From Pythium myriotylum (Eukaryota; Oomycota; Peronosporomycetes; Pythiales; Pythiaceae): DNA of 64,000 bases. The stretch is taken from positions 3,534,001 through 3,598,000 of the forward strand of contig JALJCQ010000001.1 of assembly GCA_023091665.1 (NCBI GenBank), in the 5' to 3' direction. The notes beneath the pieces were generated by a model, which searched no databases, was not told the origin of the DNA, and worked only from the letters and a program-made list of their open reading frames with translations. Positions 50,370 to 59,013 of this stretch are shown in pieces (position 1 is the stretch's first letter; the number at the start of each line of letters is the position of its first letter). The translations under genes were made by a program, and so were the position numbers.

Positions 50370-50480
50370 TAACAACAGTCAACCCCGATATCGCGGCCAC
50401 CTGGACGGCCTTAAGTTAAACAAGCACTCGACATTTTATGGCATAACCTCACGGTTATCGGCGACAAAGCACTCGTACTA
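50370..50480 (+). pseudogene. Second RNase H-like scrap
   Basis: NNSQPRYRGHLDGLK is read on plus from about 50370. In a shifted frame near 50435-50480, HNLTVIGDKALVL follows, parallel to LTVIGTNRLVL in the relic at 47283-47747. Short and frameshifted, so only a trace of a retroelement. Confidence 0.4.
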
Positions 50481-50742
50481 GATTGAAAACCAAGTGTTTA
50501 GCTTGATGTTTGTGGCAACGGGCAACAGCAATCCAGTTGTGAAATCACTTCAATTTCAGTAACGATATGATGGCCGCGGAATAGTTTTTCCATTAGTGGA
50601 CGAGCCCTAGTCCAGGACCCAAGTGCGCAACTTCGTATTTCCGGAAAGAATGTACACCAAAGTTCCACGCTTTTTTCTGTGGGAAGACGAAGTAGAAAAC
50701 GCTGCAAATGAGTGATAACTCGTTATCCCGAAATCTCAATCT

Positions 50743-52478
50743 TCAGACACTTGGCTCACTCTCGGGCTCCTTTTCCACGTCCAGATGACTGTTCACATAC
50801 GCTTCGAGCACCACCTCCGCCCAGTCGAAACGATACACGTACACTGAACACGCCACATTCAATCCGATCGTCCCGGCAACACTTCCCAGGTATAACCCGA
50901 TGAGACCCAACTTGTTTGGTATTGCCAACACCAACCCCAACGGAATGCTGACGACAAAGAGAAACAAGAAGTTGAGCTTCGCGATGACTACTTGCTTTCC
51001 ACAAGCGCGAAGAACACTCTGGATACCAATCATCCACCCGAGCAGCACGACCAACGTTGCCTGTGCAGGGTACACAGCAGTTGCGAGGTCGGCCGTCGGC
51101 GTGTCAGTGGTGTACCCGTCGGAGAAAGACCCAGCAAATATCGAGGTGGTGATCGCGGAAAGAAAAGCGACGCCTGTAGTGATGCCGATGGCGACGTAGC
51201 TGCTGACGATTGCGTGTCGTTGCTTACCCGCTCCAATCGCAGTGCCGACACGGATCCCTCCACTTAACCCGACACCGATAAGTGGTACAATCGCGATCGA
51301 GAACAATGAGCTCGCGACGTTGTCCGCAGCAATGGCGCGGGCGGCATCGGGAAGATAACCGCACATGATGGTGGTCAGGCTGAGACCCACATTTTGGGAC
51401 ATGACCATGAGAATGCTCGAAAATCCGAGTGGTAGTAGAGACGTCATAATTGCATGGGCTTCCTTCCAGTGCCAACCCGGCCAACCCTCCACAAAAGCTG
51501 GAGTTCTCAGCAGCATGGGGATCACAATGGCTACCTTGAGTATAGAGTTGACAACATCCGCGAGTGCGACGCCGATGTATGAAAGTCTTGAGTGGAAGCC
51601 GAGTACGTACGCGAGGGGTAACGAGATGAGGTTGGCAAGAATAGGTACGTAAACAAGCGGCGCGACTCGCTGCTGCGATGAAAGCAAATAGTGCGCCAAG
51701 TCGTACAAGAAGATGAAGGGGGTGGAGAACGTCACAATCGTGGTGAAGACACCGGCGAGATCCGCTAGCTCAGCGTCTTGGCCGAGCAATTTGAAGACAG
51801 TGGCACCGTTCAAAGTGACCAATGACATAATGGCGACACAGTAGGCTATCGCGATCATCCCGGCCTGCCCATACAAACAGAATTGCCGCATTTGTTTCGC
51901 GCCAAACGACTGCGTGCACACCGTTGACAGAACGGAGCCGATTCCTCCAGCGGGCGTGTTCACTAGTTGTCCCTGGACAAATTCGCTAACGAACTTGCTG
52001 CTAGAACATTCGCGGAATCATAACCGGCAGAATTACCAAGCATCCAACCCATCAAGATCGCCGGAATCACTCCCATGGCTTGGGAACCTACCTAGGAAGA
52101 AAGCAGAGTCGTGAACGAGTCGTCAAACACCACAACAACATAAACGCATACCATTGGGATAGCGAGTCCAAAGATACCCAGAGCTTCATCCCGAGCAATC
52201 TTCGATGTCCTGTGCTTGTGATCTCCGGTCATCGCTGCTTCCTCGTCCTTGCGAATGTCACTGTCCAATGCTGCCATGTCCTCATCGCTGTTGATCCCCA
52301 CTGCGTCCTTCCCGGCCTTCAGCAACGGTGTCTTTTCGGTCGTAGCGCTGTCTTCGTTGGTCTTGGCGCGATCTCCGAGGCGATAGAGGTTGTCTGAGAG
52401 TCGCTCTTGCTGGTTCGCGTCAATCTGTTGAGTAACATCGTTCTCGGCTTTGTGCAACGTCTCGGGCTCCTGAGTCAT
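50743..52478 (-). pseudogene. MATE-family transporter, copy 4, frameshifted
   Basis: Exon 1 is 52478-52152 (TEKTPLLKA, DEALGIFGLAIPM); exon 2 begins at 52091 after a 60-nt phase-0 intron. The frame runs VGSQAMGVIPAILMGW to SSLANLSRDN and then stops at 51963. Copies 1 and 2 have SSLASFVQG or SSLASFLQG here. One base is missing in the run near 51979-51985. The rest, from NTPAGGIGS to the family C-terminus at 50743, is open over 406 codons. The stop falls about 38 codons into exon 2, so no transporter would be made unless translation restarts. Confidence 0.85.
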
Positions 52479-53276
52479 GCTGATTGGAAGGAGTTAGTCT
52501 GCTTCGTTGAGCGCAAGGGAAAGAATGGTGTGCGATGTCCGTCAGGAGGACAGCGCTTGAGGAGGATATGAGGAGCGAATGAAGTGGTGGCTTCGACGAT
52601 CACCACTCCTGTCCAGCTCAACACCTCCATTCTCAGCTATCGAAAACGTCAACCTTACAAATCAATTGGGGAAGGAATTGAGCTGGTCCCAATTTTCCTG
52701 TCAGTTCATCCCACCCCAACCGAATGGAATGTTTGTATCTTGTCAAGTTACTTTATCGAACGGAGCATTCACCGATCGCGTTGTTCAATAAATCGACGCA
52801 CGCAATACACAAGGAGCCAGGCGATCGCAACGCCTTTGGAGGTCACGCTGGAGAACTTGCTTGAACCTGTAATTTGTGTCGGTCGTCTTGGAGATTCTGT
52901 GTGCTTGTACTCATTAACTGGTCAGATTCCCCTTTTTTGCCCGATTGTTTACTCGGCGCTCACCCTCTCAGCGAACGGAAATGACGAAACTTCGACATCA
53001 ACACACCACTTGTTAACGAAGGTAAGTATTTCATCAGAACTATTGGACGGGATGATCCCGAGGCACCAACGTGGAGACAAGAGGTACACCAACATTCCAT
53101 GCCTTCGACGTTGAGGAATGGTGGTGTTCCTGATCTTTCGTTTCGCTTCCCCTTACATCGTAGCAGTGCTGATAACGAGAAAACCACGACGGAGATCGCA
53201 AACTACGCGTTCAATGTTCAGCGCCAACCATTCGCAAGTTATTGGCGTTGGATATTGAGTGGTTAGTCTTCGTGTT

Positions 53277-53307
<31 letters not shown>

Positions 53308-53422
53308 CCCCGTGGAGATCCGGACACTCGATCAACTAGCCTCACAGAAGAACAGAACGCGCACTGCAACGGAACTCAACACCAGCTCAACAATCACTCA
53401 ATTCCATTTGAACCGATCTGCC
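52479..53422. other. Spacer with a long C homopolymer
   Basis: A 944-bp stretch. It starts with the copy 4 promoter, similar to that of copy 2, and includes a run of 28 C at 53277-53304 followed by T and six more C. No coding sequence recognised. Confidence 0.6.
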
Positions 53423-53986
53423 TCACTCTTGCTTGGGCTCGACGGCCTTGATGAACTTGGCAGGGTTCCCTCCGACAATTGTCATGGGCGCCACGTCTTT
53501 CGTCACGACACTGCCGGCAGCGACGATCGCGCCGCGCCCGATAGTCACACCAGGGCAGATGACCGCGCGACCACCGACCCAGACGTCCTCTTCGATCGTC
53601 ACGGGCTTGCCAAACTCGACCCCTGTGGCTCGTGTCTCCGGGTCTGTCGGGTGCGCCGCCGTGTACACGTGCACGCCTGGGCCGAACATGGTGCGAGCTC
53701 CAATACGGACCTCGCAGACGTCGAGGATGAGGCAGTCGAAGTTCATGTAGACGCCGTCCGCCAAGTAGATGTTACTGCCGTAGTCGCAACGAAACGGTGC
53801 GCGAATGGTCACACCGTTCCCCTTGGCGCCGAAGAGCTCGCTCAGGATCGCTGGCCCTTCGGGCGTGAACGCCGGCGTGGCGTTGAACTGGTCGGTAAGG
53901 CGGCGTGCTCGCTTGAGCCCCTCGACGAGCTCGGCGTCAACAGTGTACAACTCGCCGCGCAGCATCTTCTCCTTCTCGGTGGCCAT
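53423..53986 (-). CDS. Maltose/galactoside O-acetyltransferase-like protein, copy 1
   Basis: Intronless, 187 residues from ATG 53986. It begins with the Mac domain ([18 protein letters not shown]) followed by the left-handed beta-helix hexapeptide repeats. Landmarks are FRCDYGSNIYLADGVYMNFDC, YTAAHPTDPETR (His as catalytic base) and GKPVTIEEDVWVGG. It ends with GAIVAAGSVVTKDV and GGNPAKF. This is the LacA/Maa/NodL family, which transfers acetyl from acetyl-CoA to a sugar hydroxyl. Full bacterial-type length. It is the most diverged of four tandem copies on the same strand. Confidence 0.93.
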   Translation of the reverse strand: MATEKEKMLRGELYTVDAELVEGLKRARRLTDQFNATPAFTPEGPAILSELFGAKGNGVTIRAPFRCDYGSNIYLADGVYMNFDCLILDVCEVRIGARTMFGPGVHVYTAAHPTDPETRATGVEFGKPVTIEEDVWVGGRAVICPGVTIGRGAIVAAGSVVTKDVAPMTIVGGNPAKFIKAVEPKQE

Positions 53987-54524
53987 GGTCGCAGTTTAGC
54001 TCGATCTCACTTGTGGATGCGCTGGAAAGATCTCGAATGACTGACGACCAGAGACGTCTCCCTGCCGCAGTTGGCCACGTCAACGCGAAATTTTCTAGCG
54101 CTGTGTTGGCCACGTGTCATTGGCTGTGTCGACGACCAATGACGACGGGGACTCGACTAAACACGCATCACCTGTCTTCATTCGCGAAGAAGCCGCCGAC
54201 GCCAAGGCTTCTGCGCGTGATCACACATTGAAGTGCGAGTTATGATCACGCGAACGGTGCCGTCGAGTCTTTGGAACCACTTCCAATTCGTATGGTTTGG
54301 GAGATCCCAACACAGCAGTTGTCACCAGAGCAACTCGACAACTGCAATTGGAGATGACATCGAGGCCCTACACAGAGAACCAACTTGTACCTGCAAGTGT
54401 GAACCCAAAAGCGCGTGTTTCCGTGTATTCAAAATGGAGATTTTGGATTCCAACCATTCTATTCGCTTGATCTCGAGTCCACCCATCGCCTTCAAAACGA
54501 ACTGGCCAATCCCCCCGACTCGAT
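53987..54524. promoter_or_regulatory. Spacer with a paired inverted CCAAT element
   Basis: 538 bp. GTCATTGG at 54116-54123 and CCAATGAC at 54136-54143 form a perfect inverted pair about 130 bp upstream of the copy 1 start, with GTCGA in the 12-bp spacer. The same layout occurs in the sulfite reductase beta promoter. No gene here. Confidence 0.5.
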
Positions 54525-55085
54525 TCAGGAAGAAGCGTCCACGTTCTTGACAAACCTCGCCGGATTGCCTGCAACCACAGTCCTGGCCGGCACGTCTTTG
54601 GTCACGACACTCCCAGCTCCGACCACTGCGCCGTCGCCGATCGTCACGCCCGGTAGCACGATCGCGTTGCCTCCGATCCACACGTCCTCTCCAATCGTGA
54701 TCGGCTTGGCGAACTCGAGCCCCTCGGCGCGCAGCTTCGGGTCTAGCGGGTGCGCTGCTGTGTAGAGCTGCACGCCCGGACCTAGCAACGTCCTCGCGCC
54801 GATGCGGATCTCGCAGCCGTCGAGGAGCATGCAGTTGAAGTTCATAAAGACACGATCACCCAGGTGGATATTCCAGCCATAGTCGCAACGGAACGGTGGT
54901 TCAATCACAACGCCGTCGCCCATGGACCCGAAGAGCTCGTTCATGACGGCCGAGGCCTCGGGTGAATAGCTCGGCGCGTCGTTCAAACGCCGTAGCACGC
55001 GTCGCGCGGCTCGCAGTTGGTCGACGAGCGACGCATCGAGCGTGTAGAGCTCTCCACGCACCATCTTGTCGCGCTCGGTCGCCAT
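54525..55085 (-). CDS. Maltose/galactoside O-acetyltransferase-like protein, copy 2
   Basis: Intronless, 186 residues from ATG 55085. It has the same architecture as copy 1: Mac domain (TERDKMVRGELYTLDAS), [33 protein letters not shown] with the catalytic His, GKDVW-type [21 protein letters not shown], and GNPARF at the end. The hexapeptide repeats are regular and no residue typical of the active site is missing. Closest in sequence to copy 4. Confidence 0.93.
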   Translation of the reverse strand: MATERDKMVRGELYTLDASLVDQLRAARRVLRRLNDAPSYSPEASAVMNELFGSMGDGVVIEPPFRCDYGWNIHLGDRVFMNFNCMLLDGCEIRIGARTLLGPGVQLYTAAHPLDPKLRAEGLEFAKPITIGEDVWIGGNAIVLPGVTIGDGAVVGAGSVVTKDVPARTVVAGNPARFVKNVDASS

Positions 55086-55215
55086 GGTCTCACTTATTAG
55101 TCGAATGGCAAACGCGAAGATCGCCGCTCTGGTGTTTCACCCAATCAACCACCGAGAGACGCGAGTCCAGCGTGGCAAAGCTGAGAGCGACGTTGTTGCA
55201 TCCATTACTGAGATC

Positions 55216-55791
55216 CTACTGAGTTTCGTTCTGCTCCTCCACGTTCTTGACGAACCTCGCAGGGTTGCCCGCGTACACTGTGCCCGCCGGGACGTTCTTG
55301 GTCACGACGCTGCCTGCTCCGATCACCGCACGATCGCCGATCGTCACGCCGGGAAGGATGATGGCGGTGCCTCCGATCCACACGTCCTCGCCGATGGTCA
55401 CGGGCTTGCCGAACACGAACGACTGCGCTCGAGTCTTCGGGTCCAACGGATGCGAGGACGTGTAGATCTGCACGCCAGGACCTAATAGTGTTCGGGATCC
55501 GATGCGGATCTCGTTCACGTCCAGCAGCACGCAGTTATAGTTCATGAAGACACGGTCTCCCAAGTGGATATTGTAGCCGTAGTCGCAGCGAAAGGGCGGC
55601 TCGATGGCGACTTCGTCGCCCACAGAGCCGAGCAGCTCCTTGGTGAGAGCCAAGGCCTCGGGCGTGTAACTCGGGGTCTCGTTGAGCCGCTGGATGAGAC
55701 CGCGCGCGCGGATGATCTCGCTGATGAGCTCGTCGTCCTGGCCCGCGCGGTACAGCTCGCCTCGTAGCATACTCTGCTTCTCGCTGGCCAT
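55216..55791 (-). CDS. Maltose/galactoside O-acetyltransferase-like protein, copy 3
   Basis: Intronless, 191 residues from ATG 55791. The open frame continues upstream to 56079, but the Mac domain starts at this ATG ([17 protein letters not shown]), as in the other copies. The site motif is YTSSHPLDPKTR rather than YTAAHP, with the catalytic His kept. EDVWIGGTAIILPGV and GNPARF follow. The 131-bp gap to copy 2's start is short, so its promoter overlaps the 3' flank. Confidence 0.92.
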   Translation of the reverse strand: MASEKQSMLRGELYRAGQDDELISEIIRARGLIQRLNETPSYTPEALALTKELLGSVGDEVAIEPPFRCDYGYNIHLGDRVFMNYNCVLLDVNEIRIGSRTLLGPGVQIYTSSHPLDPKTRAQSFVFGKPVTIGEDVWIGGTAIILPGVTIGDRAVIGAGSVVTKNVPAGTVYAGNPARFVKNVEEQNETQ

Positions 55792-56143
55792 AGCTGCTGT
55801 TCGGAGCGTGTCCAATGCGGGAAATGGGCCGAGCCTGTCCTGGAACGATCGCAGAGACCTCTCGAATGATGACCGGCTTGCGCATGATTCGTCACGCAAA
55901 GACTCAACACGGAGGATCGAATGGCCAAGGCGAAGAGAACGAGCTCCATGATTCATCATCCGAGTCTGCAAAGCAACTGATGCAGGGAATATTCGAGAGA
56001 GACCAGCACGCAGGATGCAGTGGATGGCTCTGTATGGCCTTCCAATATTTGAATGCAGCTGAATGCGCTCATTCGTCATCTTTATTGTCTACGCAAAGCC
56101 CTCTAGCCGAGAGTTGACTCGGTCTGAACCACTACTAAACACA
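55792..56143. other. Spacer between acetyltransferase copies 3 and 4
   Basis: A 352-bp stretch upstream of copy 3. No motif stands out and the minus-strand frame through it has no family similarity. Confidence 0.5.
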
Positions 56144-56710
56144 TCATGCGCTCTCCTCCGCCTCAATCTTCTTGATAAACTTGGCTGGGTTTCCGGCGTA
56201 GACAGTCATCGCCGGCACTTCCTTGGTCACAACGCTGCCTGCTCCAATCACGGCGCCGTCGCCGATCGTCACGCCCGGCAGCACGATCGCGTTGCCTCCG
56301 ATCCAAACATCCTCTCCAATCGTGATCGGCTTGCCAAACTCGAGGCCGCTTGCGCGGACCTTCGGGTCCAGCGGATGGGTCGCCGTGTAGAGCTGCACGC
56401 CCGGGCCGAATAAAGTTCTCGCTCCGATGCGGATCTCGTTGACGTCCAGAAGTACGCAGTTAAAGTTCATAAAGACACGATCGCTCAGATAGATGTGGGA
56501 GCCGTAATCGCAACGGAAGGGCGGCTCGATCACGACGCCCTCGCCAGCCTGCCCGAAGAGTTCTTGATACAGCGCCGTGGCCTCAGCCGAGTAGCTCGGC
56601 GTGTCGTTGAGCTTCTTGATCAACCCACGAGCACGGATGATCTCGCCGATGAGCTCGTCATCTGGACGGTAGAGCTCGCCACGCAGCATCTTCTGCTTCT
56701 CGGTCGCCAT
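56144..56710 (-). CDS. Maltose/galactoside O-acetyltransferase-like protein, copy 4
   Basis: Intronless, 188 residues from ATG 56710; upstream in-frame sequence lacks an ATG and the Mac domain begins here ([19 protein letters not shown]). It has [33 protein letters not shown] with catalytic His, [21 protein letters not shown] and GNPAKF. Nothing is missing. It is probably cytosolic, as no signal peptide is visible in any of the four. Substrate unknown; glucose, maltose or amino-sugars are all possible for the family. Confidence 0.93.
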   Translation of the reverse strand: MATEKQKMLRGELYRPDDELIGEIIRARGLIKKLNDTPSYSAEATALYQELFGQAGEGVVIEPPFRCDYGSHIYLSDRVFMNFNCVLLDVNEIRIGARTLFGPGVQLYTATHPLDPKVRASGLEFGKPITIGEDVWIGGNAIVLPGVTIGDGAVIGAGSVVTKEVPAMTVYAGNPAKFIKKIEAEESA

Positions 56711-56991
56711 GACGGTCTTCTCGTGTGTGACGGACGTTGGAAATGGAGAACTGAGGCCGTCAAGGACAGCGAGTGTCACGCCTATTGCCCAATCAGTCGA
56801 GAGGGATTAGTCATTGTAGACTCACTGGTTGAAGCTCGGCGTCAACAGCAAGAAGTCTGAGTTTAGTGATCACGCAGCAAACACTTCATGACCACAGTCT
56901 CCGATAACGACATTCACATTGACTTTCGTACTACAGAATTACGAACGAATGACTCGGAAAACTCACGAGCAGAGTGTTGTAAATAGATAAG

Positions 56992-59013
56992 TTAGCGGCG
57001 GCGCGCCTCGTTGACTTGCACAAGCTGGGCCATGCCGTTGTCCGAGTGCGCGGCGAAGTGGCAGTGCGTGAGAATACGGCCGACCATGTGGCTCCGCGGC
57101 GTGAAGCGGATCTGCGTGTTGGTGCGGTAGAGCGGAATCGTGTCGCGCCACTCGCCGACAGAGAACAGCAACCCATCCGGGTCCAGCTTGTTGTCAATGC
57201 GTGTGATCTGGAAGTGGGATCCGTGCATGTGGAACGGGTGGGTCATAGCGTGGCAGGGCGAGTGCACCGGCTTCTTCTCAGCTTTCTTCTTCGCCTGGTA
57301 CTTTTGCTCCTCGTCGAGCATCTTGTTCATGGAAAAGTCGAGGTTGCTGTGGTGGTCCATGTCGTCGTCGTGGTTGATGTCCTCGCACCCGGGGCCGTGA
57401 CCACGCACCGACAGTTCCCACTCTTGCGGCTCGTCGACGTACATCGAGTAGTTGGCAAAGGAGTGGTTGAACTTTTGCTTGTTGACACCGTAGACCATCG
57501 CGTTGCCTTCCATCCACACGGAGAATTCGTAGTTGTACTTGTTCTCGTTGTCGATCTTTCCACCGAGGTGCAAGGTGTCAGCCATGTACACTGGAGGCTT
57601 GGGCAGCTTCGTAGGGAGGCTCATGGTCTCAGCCGGCTCGTCACCGAACACGCGCAGCGAGACGATCTTCTGCGACGGCGCGCGATGGCGGTTCACCATG
57701 CCCAGCAGCTGGTTGCGCTTGGGGCTCGACTCAGTCTTGAGGAAGAACGTGCCGGTCTTGTTACAGCGGATACCGATGTCGGCGCGGCTGCCAGGCGTCA
57801 GGATAATGACATCTTTCTGCGACGGCGACGTGATGTAGATGCCGTCGCGCGAGATAATGTGCATCTCACACCCCGGCGCGACGACTTCGGCCACGTTGTT
57901 CGGGATCGCATTGATGAAGCGGAGGCGCTTGAGCTCGGCGGGTTTCATGTGGAGCTCCGGCAAGTACTGCCCATTCACGTACACGTGAAGTAGCGACGTG
58001 TCGTTGAGCGGCGAGTTTCTGTCCACACGGAGGTTGATCGGGAACCCTTCCGGTTCGTCTTCCTCATCGCTGTCCTCTTCCTCCTCGCCGCTACCGCTGC
58101 CCATGTCCATGTCCATATCCATGCCCTCCATGCCTTCCATGTCCATCCCTTCCATACCCTTTCCCTTGAGCTTTCTCTTCTTGGTCTGGGCCTGCATGTG
58201 CATGCCAGGCATGTCCATCATCATGCCGCCCATGTCTCCTTCCGGGTAGTCATTGTTGAGCGCGTGGACGATGTTGTCGTGCGTGTTGTGGCACTTCTCG
58301 ACGCAGATGCCCTGCAGAATGAGCACGTGGTCCTCCATCTTGGCCACTTCCTCAGGGAAGTTGCCTGGACGGTCGGCCACGATGAGCGCGCCGGCCATGA
58401 GCCCCGAGAGCTGCGTGTTGACGAGCCCGTGCGAGTGCGGGTGGTACCAGAACGTGCCCGACGGGTGGTCCGGACGGATCTCGTACTCGTACTGTCGTTC
58501 TCCGCCGGGTTCAATACTCATCATGACATTGTCGTGGTGGCCTCCGGGGGGCACATGCTGAGATATCAGCACAATGGTTAGACGCTTTGCTGAGCAGCTA
58601 CGAAAGAGGCGTTGGTTTAGACGCACCATGCCGTGGACGTGGAGGTTCGTGAGGTTGGCGCTGCCGGCCGCGAGCGCGTTGCGCACATGGACGACGAGCT
58701 TGTCGCCCGGACAGACCTTGATGGTCGGCGCCGGGATGCGTCCGTTGTAGGTGCGCGTGTTGAAGTCGACGTAGCGGCTCTCGTAGCGGCCGACCTGGAC
58801 GGTTAGGTTTACGTGGAATTCACTCGCTTCGGTTTCACGCACGAGCGGACGCGCGGCGTTAGACTCGCCAAAATGTGCGGTCATGTCGTTCCAGCGCTTG
58901 ACGCACGGCGACTCGAGGAGCTCGGGCTGCGCGAGCGGCAAGTAGTCGTCGTGGGCGGCGGCCAGCGGCGCGAGCAGCGCGAGCAGCAGGCTCGAGGCGA
59001 CGGGCGATCTCAT
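56992..59013 (-). CDS. Secreted multicopper oxidase with Met-rich insertion
   Basis: Two exons on minus, 59013-58627 and 58557-56992, 650 residues. The 69-nt intron (GTGCGT donor, CTCAG acceptor, CTAAC branch site) is a multiple of three; splicing joins NLHVHGM to HVPPGGHHDN. A signal peptide (SSLLLALLAPLAAA) follows ATG 59013. All four copper motifs are present: HVHG, HPHSHG, HPFHMHGSH and HCHFAAHSDNGM. Between cupredoxin domains 1 and 2 lies an insertion very rich in Met, Asp and Gly (GDMGGMMMDMPGMHM and repeated MEGMDM) plus an acidic run. A second Asp/His cluster (NHDDDMDHHSN) precedes domain 3. The enzyme oxidises phenols, Fe2+ or Cu+ while reducing O2; the Met-rich part recalls bacterial CueO/PcoA-type copper oxidases. 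Confidence 0.9.
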   Translation of the reverse strand: MRSPVASSLLLALLAPLAAAHDDYLPLAQPELLESPCVKRWNDMTAHFGESNAARPLVRETEASEFHVNLTVQVGRYESRYVDFNTRTYNGRIPAPTIKVCPGDKLVVHVRNALAAGSANLTNLHVHGMVRLNQRLFRSCSAKRLTIVLISQHVPPGGHHDNVMMSIEPGGERQYEYEIRPDHPSGTFWYHPHSHGLVNTQLSGLMAGALIVADRPGNFPEEVAKMEDHVLILQGICVEKCHNTHDNIVHALNNDYPEGDMGGMMMDMPGMHMQAQTKKRKLKGKGMEGMDMEGMEGMDMDMDMGSGSGEEEEDSDEEDEPEGFPINLRVDRNSPLNDTSLLHVYVNGQYLPELHMKPAELKRLRFINAIPNNVAEVVAPGCEMHIISRDGIYITSPSQKDVIILTPGSRADIGIRCNKTGTFFLKTESSPKRNQLLGMVNRHRAPSQKIVSLRVFGDEPAETMSLPTKLPKPPVYMADTLHLGGKIDNENKYNYEFSVWMEGNAMVYGVNKQKFNHSFANYSMYVDEPQEWELSVRGHGPGCEDINHDDDMDHHSNLDFSMNKMLDEEQKYQAKKKAEKKPVHSPCHAMTHPFHMHGSHFQITRIDNKLDPDGLLFSVGEWRDTIPLYRTNTQIRFTPRSHMVGRILTHCHFAAHSDNGMAQLVQVNEARRR

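Larger units (their letters stand above)
48447..50742. other. Gene-poor, AT-richer region of transposon debris
   Basis: About 2.3 kb with no intact gene. It holds a 12-bp inverted repeat (49526-49577), a possible Myb/SANT-like scrap on plus at 49902-49979 (KWTETDLKVLLDAYLEK), an RNase H scrap at 50370-50480, and a run of 12 C near 49022-49033. The base composition (repeated AAAATT/GAAAAT near 49600-49730 and 50110-50200) differs from the flanking genes. Confidence 0.5.
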
